64,000 bases of DNA, from assembly GCF_002224485.1 (NCBI RefSeq), contig NZ_CP022463.1, positions 2,679,990 through 2,743,989 of the forward strand, written 5' to 3'. Both the position numbers and the translations under genes were made by a program. Source of the stretch: Sinomonas sp. R1AF57. Lineage in GTDB: Bacteria > Actinomycetota > Actinomycetes > Actinomycetales > Micrococcaceae. The notes beneath the pieces are model-generated. The model was given only the letters and a program-made list of their open reading frames with translations. It searched no databases and had not been told where the DNA came from. Positions within the stretch are counted from its first letter, which is position 1. Each line of letters begins with the position of its first letter. Positions 1-7,594 of the stretch are shown here, piece by piece.

Positions 1-202
1 TCGCCTGGGCCGCCAGCATCTGCTCGGCCTCGGTGTCCACCTTCGCGAAGACCACGTCGGAGTGCTTCTCGGAAGCGGCCTCGTAGGTCGGCGCGAACTG
101 GCGGCACGGGCCGCACCAGGACGCCCACCAGTCGACCAGGACGATGTCGTTGTTCTCGATGACGTCGGCGAACTGCTCGCCGGTGATGTTCTTGGTTGCC
201 AT
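1..202 (-). CDS. trxA: Thioredoxin (C-terminus cut by window edge)
   Basis: Small cytosolic thiol-disulfide oxidoreductase that reduces protein disulfides, normally recharged by thioredoxin reductase. The visible 67 residues begin MATKNITGEQ and carry the active site WCGPC at residues 29-33, inside the usual DWWASWCGPC context. The start codon at 202 is preceded by GAGGAGC at a good distance. The remaining C-terminal part, about 40 residues in a typical thioredoxin, lies beyond position 1. Identification is secure from the motif; which thioredoxin paralogue it is cannot be told. Confidence 0.95.
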   Translation of the reverse strand, partial: MATKNITGEQFADVIENNDIVLVDWWASWCGPCRQFAPTYEAASEKHSDVVFAKVDTEAEQMLAAQA

Positions 203-333
203 TCCCGCGCTCCTCACGTGTTTCTGCGGTCTTGGAAGTCTCAACGATACCCGTGGGGGTTTCATTCCCACGCGGCCCACCCGGTCGCGGACGCACCGGA
301 CCCGTCGTGGTTACCTTCCCCCGCAGCTGCCGC

Positions 334-1602
334 TCAAACGGCGGAAGGCTCGTGGGCGGTGACGTAGCGCCGGCCCGCCAGCGCGATCGCGATCGACACC
401 ACGAGCGCGGCCGCCGAGGCGTAGAACGGGACGGGGGCGCCGAAGGTCTCCCCGAGCCACGTGGCGATGAAGGGGGCGAGCGCCCCGCCCATCCAGCGCA
501 CGAAGTTGTAGCCCGCACTGGCCACCGGGCGCGGAGCGTCGGAGATGCCCATCGCGAGCTCGGTGTAGACCGTGTTGTTCACGCCCAGCAGCGCGCCGGC
601 CACGATGGTCAGCACGACGACGGCCGGGACCGCGTGGACCGCGGCCGCTACCGCGAGGCCCACGAGGACGAGCGCGAGGCCTGACAGGGTTCCGGCGAGG
701 ACGGTGACGTCGCCGAACCGGGCCTGGAGCGGCGGGGCGAGGAACACCGAGCAGACCGCGAGGGCGACGCCCCAGCCGAAGAACACGGCGCCGATCCCGT
801 ACGCATCCATGCCGAGGATGAACGGGACGAAGGCGAGGACGGTGTAGAAGCCGAAGTTGTAGAAGAACGCGCTGCCCGCCACCGAGCGGAGCCCTGCGTG
901 GCCGAGGGCCTTGAGCGGGTCGCGGAACCTGGTCTTCCGGGCAGCGGCCGGGGTCTTCGGGAGCGTGGCCAGGATGGCGATGAACGCCACGGCCATGAGG
1001 GTGGCGGTGCCGAAGAAGGGCATGCGCCACTGCCATCCGCCGAGGAGGGCGCCCGCGAGCGGGCCGAGGGAGAGCCCGAGGCCCAGTGCGGCCTCGTAGA
1101 GGATGATCGCGGTCGCCGTCCCGCCCGAGGCCACGCCCACGATCACGGCCAGCGCCGTGGCCACGAAGAGCGAGTTGCCCAGGCCCCAGCCCGCGCGCCA
1201 CCCGATGAGCTCGCCCACGCTCTGGCTCGTGCCGGCCAGGCTCGAGAAGACGACGATGAGGGCGAGGCCGATGAGGAGGGTCTTCTTCCCGCCGATCCGC
1301 GAGGAGACCCATCCGGTCACGAGCATCATGACGGCCGTGACGAGGAAGTAGCTCGTGAACAGGAGGGAGACCTGGCTTGGGCTGGCATCCAGGTTCGCCG
1401 CGATGGCGGGGAGGATCGGGTCCACGAGGCCGATCCCCATGAAGGCGAACACCGAGGCCGCGGCCGTGGCCCAGACGGCCTTCGGCTGGCGGAAGAACGA
1501 GGCCTTCTCCGCGGCGAGGACCTCGTGGCCCGCCGGGTGACCCGTCTGGGGTGACGCCGGGGCACTGGTCTGGTGGGAGCGGACGCCGGGTTCGGCGGTC
1601 AT
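334..1602 (-). CDS. MFS transporter (probable drug exporter)
   Basis: A 422-residue inner membrane carrier with about 12 hydrophobic segments. It has a cytosolic N-terminal tail of about 40 residues and the GRIGGKK-type loop between segments 2 and 3 that marks the major facilitator superfamily. The first segment ends in GIGLVDPILPAIAANL, a pattern of proton-driven efflux carriers. Its start overlaps the stop of the upstream MarR gene by 4 bases, so the two are translationally coupled. A MarR-controlled exporter of toxic organic compounds is the most likely role. The substrate cannot be read from sequence. Confidence 0.88.
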   Translation of the reverse strand: MTAEPGVRSHQTSAPASPQTGHPAGHEVLAAEKASFFRQPKAVWATAAASVFAFMGIGLVDPILPAIAANLDASPSQVSLLFTSYFLVTAVMMLVTGWVSSRIGGKKTLLIGLALIVVFSSLAGTSQSVGELIGWRAGWGLGNSLFVATALAVIVGVASGGTATAIILYEAALGLGLSLGPLAGALLGGWQWRMPFFGTATLMAVAFIAILATLPKTPAAARKTRFRDPLKALGHAGLRSVAGSAFFYNFGFYTVLAFVPFILGMDAYGIGAVFFGWGVALAVCSVFLAPPLQARFGDVTVLAGTLSGLALVLVGLAVAAAVHAVPAVVVLTIVAGALLGVNNTVYTELAMGISDAPRPVASAGYNFVRWMGGALAPFIATWLGETFGAPVPFYASAAALVVSIAIALAGRRYVTAHEPSAV

Positions 1603-2051
1603 GCGGGCTTCTCCGTCTCTGTGAAGTACTGGTTGATCTTGTCCATGACCGGCAGCGCGGCGGCGAGGGCTGCGCGCTCCGCCTCGGTCAGGGTGGCGAT
1701 GGCTGCTGCCATGAGCTCATTGCGCCCGCCGTTGGCCTCGGCCGCGGCCCGGTCGCCGGCCGGGGTGCGGCGCACGACGACGGCGCGCGCGTCGAGCGGG
1801 TCGGCGCGCCTTTCGAGGAGCCCGGCCCGTTCCAGCCGAGCCACCTGCTCGGTCGCGGAAGGCACCTTCACGCCGAGGTTCTTGGCGATGACGCCCATGC
1901 GGAGCCCCTCGCCCTCGGCCATGTTCAGCACGCTCAGCTGGGCGGCGGGGAGGGTCGAGACCTCATCGAGCCTCCGCGCGACCCATACGCCGTGCCGGAG
2001 GGCTTCGCGGAAGGCGCCTGCGAGGGCAGTCACCTGGTCACCGGAACTCAT
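1599..2051 (-). CDS. MarR family transcriptional regulator
   Basis: A 150-residue winged-helix regulator. Residues about 35-100 form the MarR DNA-binding domain (STLPAAQLSVLNMAE, then GVKVPSATEQVARLERAGLLERR, with DARAVVVRRT in the wing). These proteins usually repress their own operon until a phenolic or oxidising ligand binds. It is the first gene of an operon with the MFS exporter (4-base overlap). Two near-palindromic TTAGGT/ACCTAA sites lie immediately upstream of its start, consistent with autorepression and with control of the divergent glycosyltransferase. Family assignment is firm; the ligand is unknown. Confidence 0.92.
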   Translation of the reverse strand: MSSGDQVTALAGAFREALRHGVWVARRLDEVSTLPAAQLSVLNMAEGEGLRMGVIAKNLGVKVPSATEQVARLERAGLLERRADPLDARAVVVRRTPAGDRAAAEANGGRNELMAAAIATLTEAERAALAAALPVMDKINQYFTETEKPA

Positions 2052-2052
2052 A

Positions 2053-2082
2053 TTTAGGTACCCTAATTGTTAGGTTACCTAA
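2053..2082. promoter_or_regulatory. Tandem MarR-type operators
   Basis: Two near-perfect palindromes stand side by side in the divergent promoter region: TTTAGGTACCCTAA at 2053-2066 and TTAGGTTACCTAA at 2070-2082, about 17 bp centre to centre. The first touches the marR start codon region, so bound protein would block marR-MFS expression. It could also affect the gene starting at 2139. Assignment to this MarR protein rests on position and symmetry only. Confidence 0.6.
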
Positions 2083-2138
2083 AATCAAGCCCTGGCCCGC
2101 CGCCCCGTACACTCGGTGCACCGGCAGGAGGGGGTCCC

Positions 2139-3200
2139 GTGAGCAGTTTCCTGTTCGTCACGTGGGAGGGCGGCGGCAACGCGGTGCCCTTCCTCGCCCT
2201 CGGGCAGGAGCTCGTGGCCCGCGGGCATGAAGTCACGGTGATGGGCCATCCCTCCCAGGCCGCGGCCTTCGCTGCCGCGGGGGTTCCGTTCCTCGGGTCG
2301 CCGGGCGCCGCGGCGCTGGCCGGCACGTCGCCGCTCGCGCTCCTGAAGGTCATCACGAGCCCGGGCATGCAGCAGGACGTCCTCGCCGAGGTGGCCGCGC
2401 GGCCGGCGGACGTCGTCGTCGTGGACGTGGTCCTGTTCGGGGTCATGGACGCCCTGCGCCGCGTCGGCCGGGAGTACGTGGTCCTCGAGCACACCCTGGA
2501 CGGCATGCTCCGCAGGATGCTCCCCGTGGCGCAGGCCGCCCTGCTCCCCGTGGGCCTGCGCCCGATGGACCTGCTCGACGCCGGCCGGCCGGTCATGACG
2601 GCGTCGATCCCGGAGTTCGACCGCGGCCACGGCAACGTAGTCCACGTCGGGCCGATGGTCCGCGGCGTCCCCGCGCGCCCGGAGACGCCCACCGTGCTGA
2701 TCAGCCTCAGCACGGCCGGCTTCCCAGGCCTGGCCGCGACGTTCCAGCGCGTCCTCGACGCGGTCGACGGCGTTGCGGCGCGCCTGATCGCCACCACGGG
2801 GCCCTCGCTGGACCCGGCGGCGCTCCGCATCCCCGACGGGGTCGAGGTGCACCGGTGGCTCCCGCATGAGGAAGTCCTTCCGCACGTGTCGCTCGTGGTC
2901 TCGCACGGCGGGCACGGGACCGCGATGGCGGCGCTCACCCACGGCGTCCCGCTCCTGGTCCTCCCCCTCAACCCGACGACGGACCAGCCCTGGGTGGGGC
3001 GCGCCGTCGAACGCGCCGGGGTGGGCAGGAGGCTCCGCCGCACCTCGCCGCCGAGGAGGATCCGCGCGGCGGTCGAGCAGCTCCTCGGCGACGGCCCGCA
3101 CCGCGCCGCGGCCGCAAGCATGGGCGAGCGCGCGAGGGCCCTGGACGGGCGGACGCGCGGGGCGGACCTCCTCGAGTCGGTGGCGGCCGGAAGCCTGTGA
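2139..3200 (+). CDS. Glycosyltransferase, GT1/UGT-like (macrolide glycosyltransferase type)
   Basis: A 353-residue GT-B fold glycosyltransferase. The N-terminus (SFLFVTWEGGGNAVPFLALGQ) is the acceptor-side Rossmann start. The C-terminal half carries the nucleotide-sugar motif HGGHGTAMAALTHGVP near residue 257, then LPLNPTTDQPWVG. This pattern is typical of UDP-glucose or dTDP-sugar transferases acting on lipophilic acceptors. The GTG start at 2139 is chosen because GGCAGGAGGGGG precedes it at the right spacing; a reading frame open further upstream runs into the operator. It is divergent from the MarR-MFS operon, so it may inactivate the same toxic compound that the MFS exports. That link is inference. 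Confidence 0.82.
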   Translation: MSSFLFVTWEGGGNAVPFLALGQELVARGHEVTVMGHPSQAAAFAAAGVPFLGSPGAAALAGTSPLALLKVITSPGMQQDVLAEVAARPADVVVVDVVLFGVMDALRRVGREYVVLEHTLDGMLRRMLPVAQAALLPVGLRPMDLLDAGRPVMTASIPEFDRGHGNVVHVGPMVRGVPARPETPTVLISLSTAGFPGLAATFQRVLDAVDGVAARLIATTGPSLDPAALRIPDGVEVHRWLPHEEVLPHVSLVVSHGGHGTAMAALTHGVPLLVLPLNPTTDQPWVGRAVERAGVGRRLRRTSPPRRIRAAVEQLLGDGPHRAAAASMGERARALDGRTRGADLLESVAAGSL

Positions 3201-3252
3201 GAGGGCGCTGCCAGTGATCCCGCGCCTAGACGGAGGGGACTAAAATGTACTG

Positions 3253-3750
3253 ATGGGTACAGATGAACTCCTGGCGCTGATCCAGGAACACCACTCGGAG
3301 GGTCTGGCCCACCTGCGCGCCAGCCTATGGTCCCCCTCCGGACGCGACGGCCCCGACCGGGGGCCGGATTGGCGGCGACCCTCCATGGGGCCCGTCAGGT
3401 CCGTGGAGGACCGGTCCCTGAGCGTCACGCTCGATGCCCGGGTGAGCACCTACTCGTGGTTCGCCTCCGATCCGTCGCTGACCGGGGACCTCTACACCGT
3501 ATCGATGAGGACCGATCACAGACTGCTGGGCCAGCGGACGGCGCTGGGCCACAGCGAGGCCGACGCCTGGGCGCTGGCGGTGCTCGGGGCGGAGAATGCG
3601 CGGCTGATCTACTGGTCCGTGGCGGTCGCCGGCCTGATCACCACCCTCTGCCACCACCTGTACGTGGATCCCGAAGGCCAGACGGCGCGGCTCCCGCGGG
3701 GAAGCTCTCTGGCGGAGCGGTCGGCGCGCATCTCGGATTCACTGGACTGA
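3253..3750 (+). CDS. Conserved-looking hypothetical protein
   Basis: A 165-residue protein that I do not recognise. It is acidic and histidine-containing at the N-terminus (MGTDELLALIQEHHSEGLAHLRASLW). A middle stretch contains YSWFASDPSLTGDLYTVS, followed by one hydrophobic helix (LIYWSVAVAGLITTLCHHLYV) near residues 117-137 that could be membrane-embedded or buried. Codon use and GC match its neighbours. It sits between the glycosyltransferase and the tRNA-Tyr gene, and a strong bidirectional terminator follows its stop. No function is proposed. Confidence 0.6.
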   Translation: MGTDELLALIQEHHSEGLAHLRASLWSPSGRDGPDRGPDWRRPSMGPVRSVEDRSLSVTLDARVSTYSWFASDPSLTGDLYTVSMRTDHRLLGQRTALGHSEADAWALAVLGAENARLIYWSVAVAGLITTLCHHLYVDPEGQTARLPRGSSLAERSARISDSLD

Positions 3751-3778
3751 GCGGTCAGCCCGCGTGGCAGGAAAGCAG

Positions 3779-3808
3779 AACACCCCCGGTCCGAAGACCG
3801 GGGGTGTT
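3779..3808. terminator. Bidirectional hairpin terminator
   Basis: A perfect 13-bp stem with a CGAA tetraloop (AACACCCCCGGTC / GACCGGGGGTGTT). It lies between the stop of the hypothetical gene on the plus strand and the 3' end of tRNA-Tyr on the minus strand, so it can end both transcripts. The T-rich tail is weak, as is common at high GC. Confidence 0.8.
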
Positions 3809-3819
3809 CTCTCACAACG

Positions 3820-3901
3820 TGGCAGATGAGGGATTCGAACCCCCGTAGGCAATGCCAGCTGATTTACAGTCAGCCCCCTTTGGCCGCTCGGGTAATCTGC
3901 C
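3820..3901 (-). tRNA. tRNA-Tyr (GTA anticodon)
   Basis: The minus strand reads GGCAGATTACCCGAGCGGCC at the 5' end, an anticodon arm GCTGA-CTGTAAA-TCAGC with anticodon GTA, and a T arm GGGGGTTCGAATCCC. The acceptor arms GGCAGAT and ATCTGCC pair. CCA is not encoded. The roughly 82-base length leaves room only for a short variable arm. Its terminator is the hairpin at 3779-3808. Confidence 0.95.
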
Positions 3902-4016
3902 AAGATCCACACACGGTTCACCGGCCATCCGGTGTCCTGCGGTGCGAGCAAGACAACCTTACAGAACATTCGGCCACGCGTCGAATCGGGGCTCGGGCAG
4001 GGGCTGTGGCCAAGTT

Positions 4017-4313
4017 TCAGGCAGTTCCGGCGCCGCTGGCTGCGGCGTCCGAGAGGATCTGCTGCCTCAGCTGGGCCTCGAGGAACGCCGCCTGCTCTCC
4101 GGTGATCTGACGGAGCGCCACAGCGCGCTGGAGGTCCGCGTGGACGCCGTCGAGCCGGACCGTGGGCGCCGGGGCCGGGGACATCACGACGCCGGCTGCG
4201 AGCGTCGCCGCCGCCACGACGCCGCCCGCGGCGGCGGCCGCCCTCCCCGCGAAGGTGCGCTTCGCCGTCGTCGGTCCCTCAGCGCCTCCGGGGCGCGCGT
4301 CTGTCGAAGACAC
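4017..4313 (-). CDS. Small single-pass membrane or secreted protein
   Basis: A 98-residue protein of unknown function. The GTG start at 4313 is preferred over an upstream TTG at 4409 because GGGAGGAATCC lies directly before it. Residues about 22-45 form an alanine/valine-rich hydrophobic segment ending in SPAPAP, which could be a signal anchor or a signal peptide. The exported tail contains an amphipathic helix (LQRAVALRQITGEQAAFLEAQLRQQ split over residues 60-85). It is divergent from yajQ. No family is recognised. Confidence 0.55.
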   Translation of the reverse strand: MSSTDARPGGAEGPTTAKRTFAGRAAAAAGGVVAAATLAAGVVMSPAPAPTVRLDGVHADLQRAVALRQITGEQAAFLEAQLRQQILSDAAASGAGTA

Positions 4314-4492
4314 GGATTCCTCCCTTGCCAGCCTTTCGATGGATCCAACGATCCCAGCGGAGGTTGCGATCCCACTGGGCTTCGGCTGAGAGTGAACTGT
4401 GCGCCGCAACCCACGCTCACAGGGTCGCCGGAAGGGCGCAGGAGGCTAGTCTGGTGGCCAGCATCTGACCACGAACAGTTCCGGAGGCAGCC

Positions 4493-4978
4493 ATGGCAGA
4501 TTCGACATTCGACGTTGTGAGCAAGGTCGACAAGCAGGAGGTCGCCAACGCCCTCAACCAGGCGCAGAAGGAGATCGCCCAGCGCTACGACTTCAAGGGC
4601 GTCGGGGCGGAGATCGACTTCTCGGGCGAGAAGATCCTCATGAAGGCCAACGCTGAGGAGCGCGTCAAGGCCGTTCTGGACGTGTTCGAGTCGAAGCTCA
4701 TCAAGCGCGGCATCTCGCTGAAGTCCCTCGACGCCGGCGAGCCCTTCGCCTCCGGCAAGGAGTACCGCATCGAAGCCTCCATCAAGGAGGGCATCTCCCA
4801 GGAGCACGCGAAGAAGATCTCCAAGCTCATCCGCGACGAGGCACCCAAGAGCGTCAAGGCGCAGATCCAGGGCGACGAGCTCCGCGTCTCCTCGAAGTCC
4901 CGCGACGACCTGCAGTCCACGATCGCCCTGCTCAAGGGCTATGAGGACGTGGACCTCCAGTTCGTCAACTTCCGCTGA
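4493..4978 (+). CDS. YajQ family nucleotide-binding protein
   Basis: A 161-residue cytosolic protein of the YajQ (UPF0234) family. It begins [20 protein letters not shown] and contains the family pattern QRYDFKG near residue 35, plus [29 protein letters not shown] near the C-terminus. Some members bind cyclic di-GMP or act with transcription regulators; others are only known as nucleotide or RNA binders. The length matches the family. GGAGG precedes the ATG. It is monocistronic, with a strong terminator behind it. Confidence 0.93.
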   Translation: MADSTFDVVSKVDKQEVANALNQAQKEIAQRYDFKGVGAEIDFSGEKILMKANAEERVKAVLDVFESKLIKRGISLKSLDAGEPFASGKEYRIEASIKEGISQEHAKKISKLIRDEAPKSVKAQIQGDELRVSSKSRDDLQSTIALLKGYEDVDLQFVNFR

Positions 4979-4988
4979 CCGCTCCCCC

Positions 4989-5025
4989 GCGTCAGGCCCC
5001 GGCTCCGCGAGCCGGGGCCTGACGC
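4989..5025 (+). terminator. Terminator of yajQ
   Basis: A long GC stem: GCGTCAGGCCCCGGCT pairs with AGCCGGGGCCTGACGC around a CCGCG loop, 10 bases after the yajQ stop. It is followed by GTTCC rather than a T-run. It can also end the convergent ceramidase-like transcript. Confidence 0.75.
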
Positions 5026-5070
5026 GTTCCGGGCCTCCCTGCACACGGCGCGCCCGCCCGGCGGGCGGAG

Positions 5071-6414
5071 TCAGCCGAGCATGGCGGTGAGGGCGTTGAT
5101 GAGGGTGGTTTCGACGCCGTTGGTGCCGGCGCGGAAGTGGGCGATGTGGCCGTAGACGGTCATGGAGCCGCCGGCGATGCCGGGGGCGTCGGTGTCCCAG
5201 CCGCCCTCGTAGCTGCCGGCGGTCATGTAGGGGGAGAAGAACTCGTTGGTCGGGATGTAGCAGCAGGATTCGTTGGCGTAGCCGCCGATCCAGATCCCTG
5301 CCGATCCGCCGTACTTGGAGCGGAAGTAGGCGGCGTAGCCGCTGACCATCTCCCCGCCGACGAAGGCCATCCGCAGCGGGGTGCCGCCGCCGATGGTCCA
5401 GACCTGGAAGGGGGAGGGGACGCTGGTGGCGACGTTGCCGGAGTCGATCCTGGCCATCATCACCGCGGCGTGGCGCACGTAGTACGCCGGGAAGCCTCCG
5501 AGGTTGGGGAGCCTGGCCGCATATGCCGCGCGGAGGGCCGCGAGGTTGGCGTCCGAGGTGTCGATCTCGAGGGGGAGGTTGACTTCCTGGTACTTGGTGG
5601 TGATGGGGCCGGTGAGGGCGCGGCCGGCGCTCTGGGCGGCGTTGAGGACGGCGGAGCCCAGCGAGTCTCCCCATTGGTCGCGCAGGGTCCAGCTCGGGGA
5701 TCCTGAGGGGTTCTGGTCGCCTGCCGGGCCGAGGAGGAAGAGCGCGAAGGCGTCGGAGCGGTTCTCGATGTAGTTGCAGGCCCCGGCGGGGTAGTCGCCG
5801 TCGAAGAGGGAGCGGTCGCCCGCGGCGACGGGGTGCGTGCCATAGCCGAAGACAACCACGGCTGGCGTGCCGTTCGACCGCCGGCAGACCAGTACGGGCA
5901 CATCGGTCTCGACGTACTTCAGGCCCACGCGGTTCACCGACCAGGTCTGCTGGATGACCTGGTAGTCCAGGGTCACGTTGGTCTGCCCGGCGTTGAGCGC
6001 GCTCTGCGCGGCCTCGACGATCCGGTCCTCGAGCCACGACGAATAGGCCCGGATCTGGTCGAGCTGGACCATCCCATACGTCGTGAACGGGTGCAGCGCG
6101 TCCACAAGCGTCGGACCGTTGTGCGTGTGGGTGGCCTGCAGCAGGATGTCCGAGGTTGCCCAGTTCGCGAGCGCGAGGAGCCGCGGCCGGATGCGCTGGT
6201 GCATCGTCCGCGGGATCGCGAGGACGTCGACACTCAGGATCAGGCGCGGGGCCCCGTTCTCACGGATCACCACCGCGCGGACCCACAGCGGCTGGTACGG
6301 AGTGCTGCTCGTGGCGAGCCGGCCGCCGTCCGGCGTCCCGTAGCCGGCCATGTAGGGGTTGGAACTCAGCGTGGGCGTGATGTCGACCTTCGCCGTCGCC
6401 ACAGTGAACGCCAT
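5071..6414 (-). CDS. Neutral/alkaline ceramidase-like hydrolase
   Basis: A 447-residue protein of the alkaline non-lysosomal ceramidase N-terminal domain type, zinc amidohydrolases that split ceramide or related amides. The opening FTVATAKVDITPT and PYMAGYG, then DVLAIPR, ATHTHNGPT (zinc-binding histidines near residues 105-110) and FGYGTHPV, follow the family order. The ATG at 6414 is chosen because GAGGGGAG precedes it; the frame stays open upstream, but those residues do not resemble the family. No signal peptide is visible from this start, whereas characterised bacterial neutral ceramidases are exported. It also lacks their C-terminal domain. Substrate is uncertain. Confidence 0.75.
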   Translation of the reverse strand: MAFTVATAKVDITPTLSSNPYMAGYGTPDGGRLATSSTPYQPLWVRAVVIRENGAPRLILSVDVLAIPRTMHQRIRPRLLALANWATSDILLQATHTHNGPTLVDALHPFTTYGMVQLDQIRAYSSWLEDRIVEAAQSALNAGQTNVTLDYQVIQQTWSVNRVGLKYVETDVPVLVCRRSNGTPAVVVFGYGTHPVAAGDRSLFDGDYPAGACNYIENRSDAFALFLLGPAGDQNPSGSPSWTLRDQWGDSLGSAVLNAAQSAGRALTGPITTKYQEVNLPLEIDTSDANLAALRAAYAARLPNLGGFPAYYVRHAAVMMARIDSGNVATSVPSPFQVWTIGGGTPLRMAFVGGEMVSGYAAYFRSKYGGSAGIWIGGYANESCCYIPTNEFFSPYMTAGSYEGGWDTDAPGIAGGSMTVYGHIAHFRAGTNGVETTLINALTAMLG

Positions 6415-6612
6415 GCGCGCTCCCCTCGGGTCATCTGCCTTCGGGAGCGCGGCCCTCACGGGCGAGCCCATCGGCATCTCGATGTGAAATCGCTCCATTA
6501 GACCACGCGGGCGGGCAGCTCCCCTGCAGCCCGGCGCGTCACGTGGATGCACCCTCACGCAATAGCGCACGAAACAGTTGCGTAATCGAGCCATGCGCCA
6601 CTACTGTCCGAG

Positions 6613-6631
6613 TTAGGCAAGCCTCACCAAA
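6613..6631. promoter_or_regulatory. DtxR/IdeR-type iron box upstream of efeO
   Basis: TTAGGCAAGCCTCACCAAA matches most positions of the 19-bp actinobacterial iron-box consensus TTAGGTTAGGCTAACCTAA. It lies 30-48 bases ahead of the efeO ATG, where an iron-loaded DtxR/IdeR repressor would cover the promoter. This fits iron-repressed expression of efeO-efeB. Confidence 0.7.
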
Positions 6632-6660
6632 GAAATGCACCCCCTGACCGAAGGACAGCC

Positions 6661-7581
6661 ATGCCCTCGACCGCCCAGCCGGCCGCACGCCGTCGTGCGC
6701 GCCACACAGCCCTCCGTACCGCAGCCCTCGCCACCGCCGTCGCCGCGACGCTCGCCCTCGCCGCGTGCGGCGGCGACACGACGGCCTCGCCGGCAGCGTC
6801 CCCCTCCGCCACCAAGGCGCTCGACACCGAGACCGCCGCGCTGCTCGAGAAGGGCGAGGGGACCTTCACCGCGTTCATCAAGGCCGAATCGGAGAGGCTC
6901 CTTGAAGGCACCAAGGCCTTCGCCGCCGAGTTCGAGGAGGGCGATGCCGACAAGGCCCGCGCGCTCTACGCGAGCACCCGCATGCACTGGGAGCGGATCG
7001 AGCCCGCTGCCGAGAAGTTCACGGAGTTCGACGCGAAGCTTGACACCCGCGAGGCGGACCTCGAGCCGGGCGAGGAGTGGACCGGCTGGCACCGCGCCGA
7101 GAAGGACCTCTTCCCGCCGGCCGGCTACACGGCCATGACGAAGGCCGAGCGCGAGAAGATCGCCGATGCGCTCGTCGCGGACACCGAGGGCCTCCACAGG
7201 AACATCGAGACGGTGACGTTCGAGTCCGCTGAGCTCGGCGCCGGCGCGAAGGAACTCCTCGACGAGGTGGCCCGCGGCAAGGTCACGGGCGAGGAGGAGG
7301 CCTTCTCGCACACGGACCTGTGGGACTTCAGGGCCAACGTGGACGGCGCGAAGGCCGCCTACGAGGCCCTCAGGCCGGCCCTCGCCCGCACCGACGCCGC
7401 CCTCGTCGCGGACCTCGACGCGAAGTTTGCCGCGGTCGATTCGGGGCTCGCGAAGCATGCCGCGGGCGAGGGCTTCGTGGCCTACACCGACCTCACGCCC
7501 GCCCAGGTCCACGAGCTGGCCGGCCTCGTCGACGCGCTCGGCGAGCCGCTCTCGAAGCTCACCGCGGCCGTCGCGGCGTGA
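6661..7581 (+). CDS. efeO: EfeO-like iron uptake lipoprotein (imelysin/M75 domain)
   Basis: A 306-residue lipoprotein of the EfeUOB ferrous iron uptake system. A basic N-terminus and hydrophobic stretch lead to the lipobox LAAC near residues 32-35. The M75 domain follows, with the paired motifs ALYASTRMHWERIEPAAE (HxxE metal site near residue 110) and GWHRAEKDLF. It lacks the N-terminal cupredoxin domain of the E. coli protein, as many Gram-positive EfeO/EfeM proteins do. efeB starts 13 bases downstream. The permease gene efeU is not next to it: the upstream neighbour is a divergent ceramidase-like gene. Iron control is suggested by the box at 6613. Confidence 0.9.
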   Translation: MPSTAQPAARRRARHTALRTAALATAVAATLALAACGGDTTASPAASPSATKALDTETAALLEKGEGTFTAFIKAESERLLEGTKAFAAEFEEGDADKARALYASTRMHWERIEPAAEKFTEFDAKLDTREADLEPGEEWTGWHRAEKDLFPPAGYTAMTKAEREKIADALVADTEGLHRNIETVTFESAELGAGAKELLDEVARGKVTGEEEAFSHTDLWDFRANVDGAKAAYEALRPALARTDAALVADLDAKFAAVDSGLAKHAAGEGFVAYTDLTPAQVHELAGLVDALGEPLSKLTAAVAA

Positions 7582-7594
7582 CGGAGGCCTCGGC

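Noticed and set aside
252-272. Small hairpin CGTGGG/CCCACG between the MFS exporter and thioredoxin genes as a terminator
   Set aside because: The stem is only six base pairs with a nine-base loop and no T-run; too weak to call.
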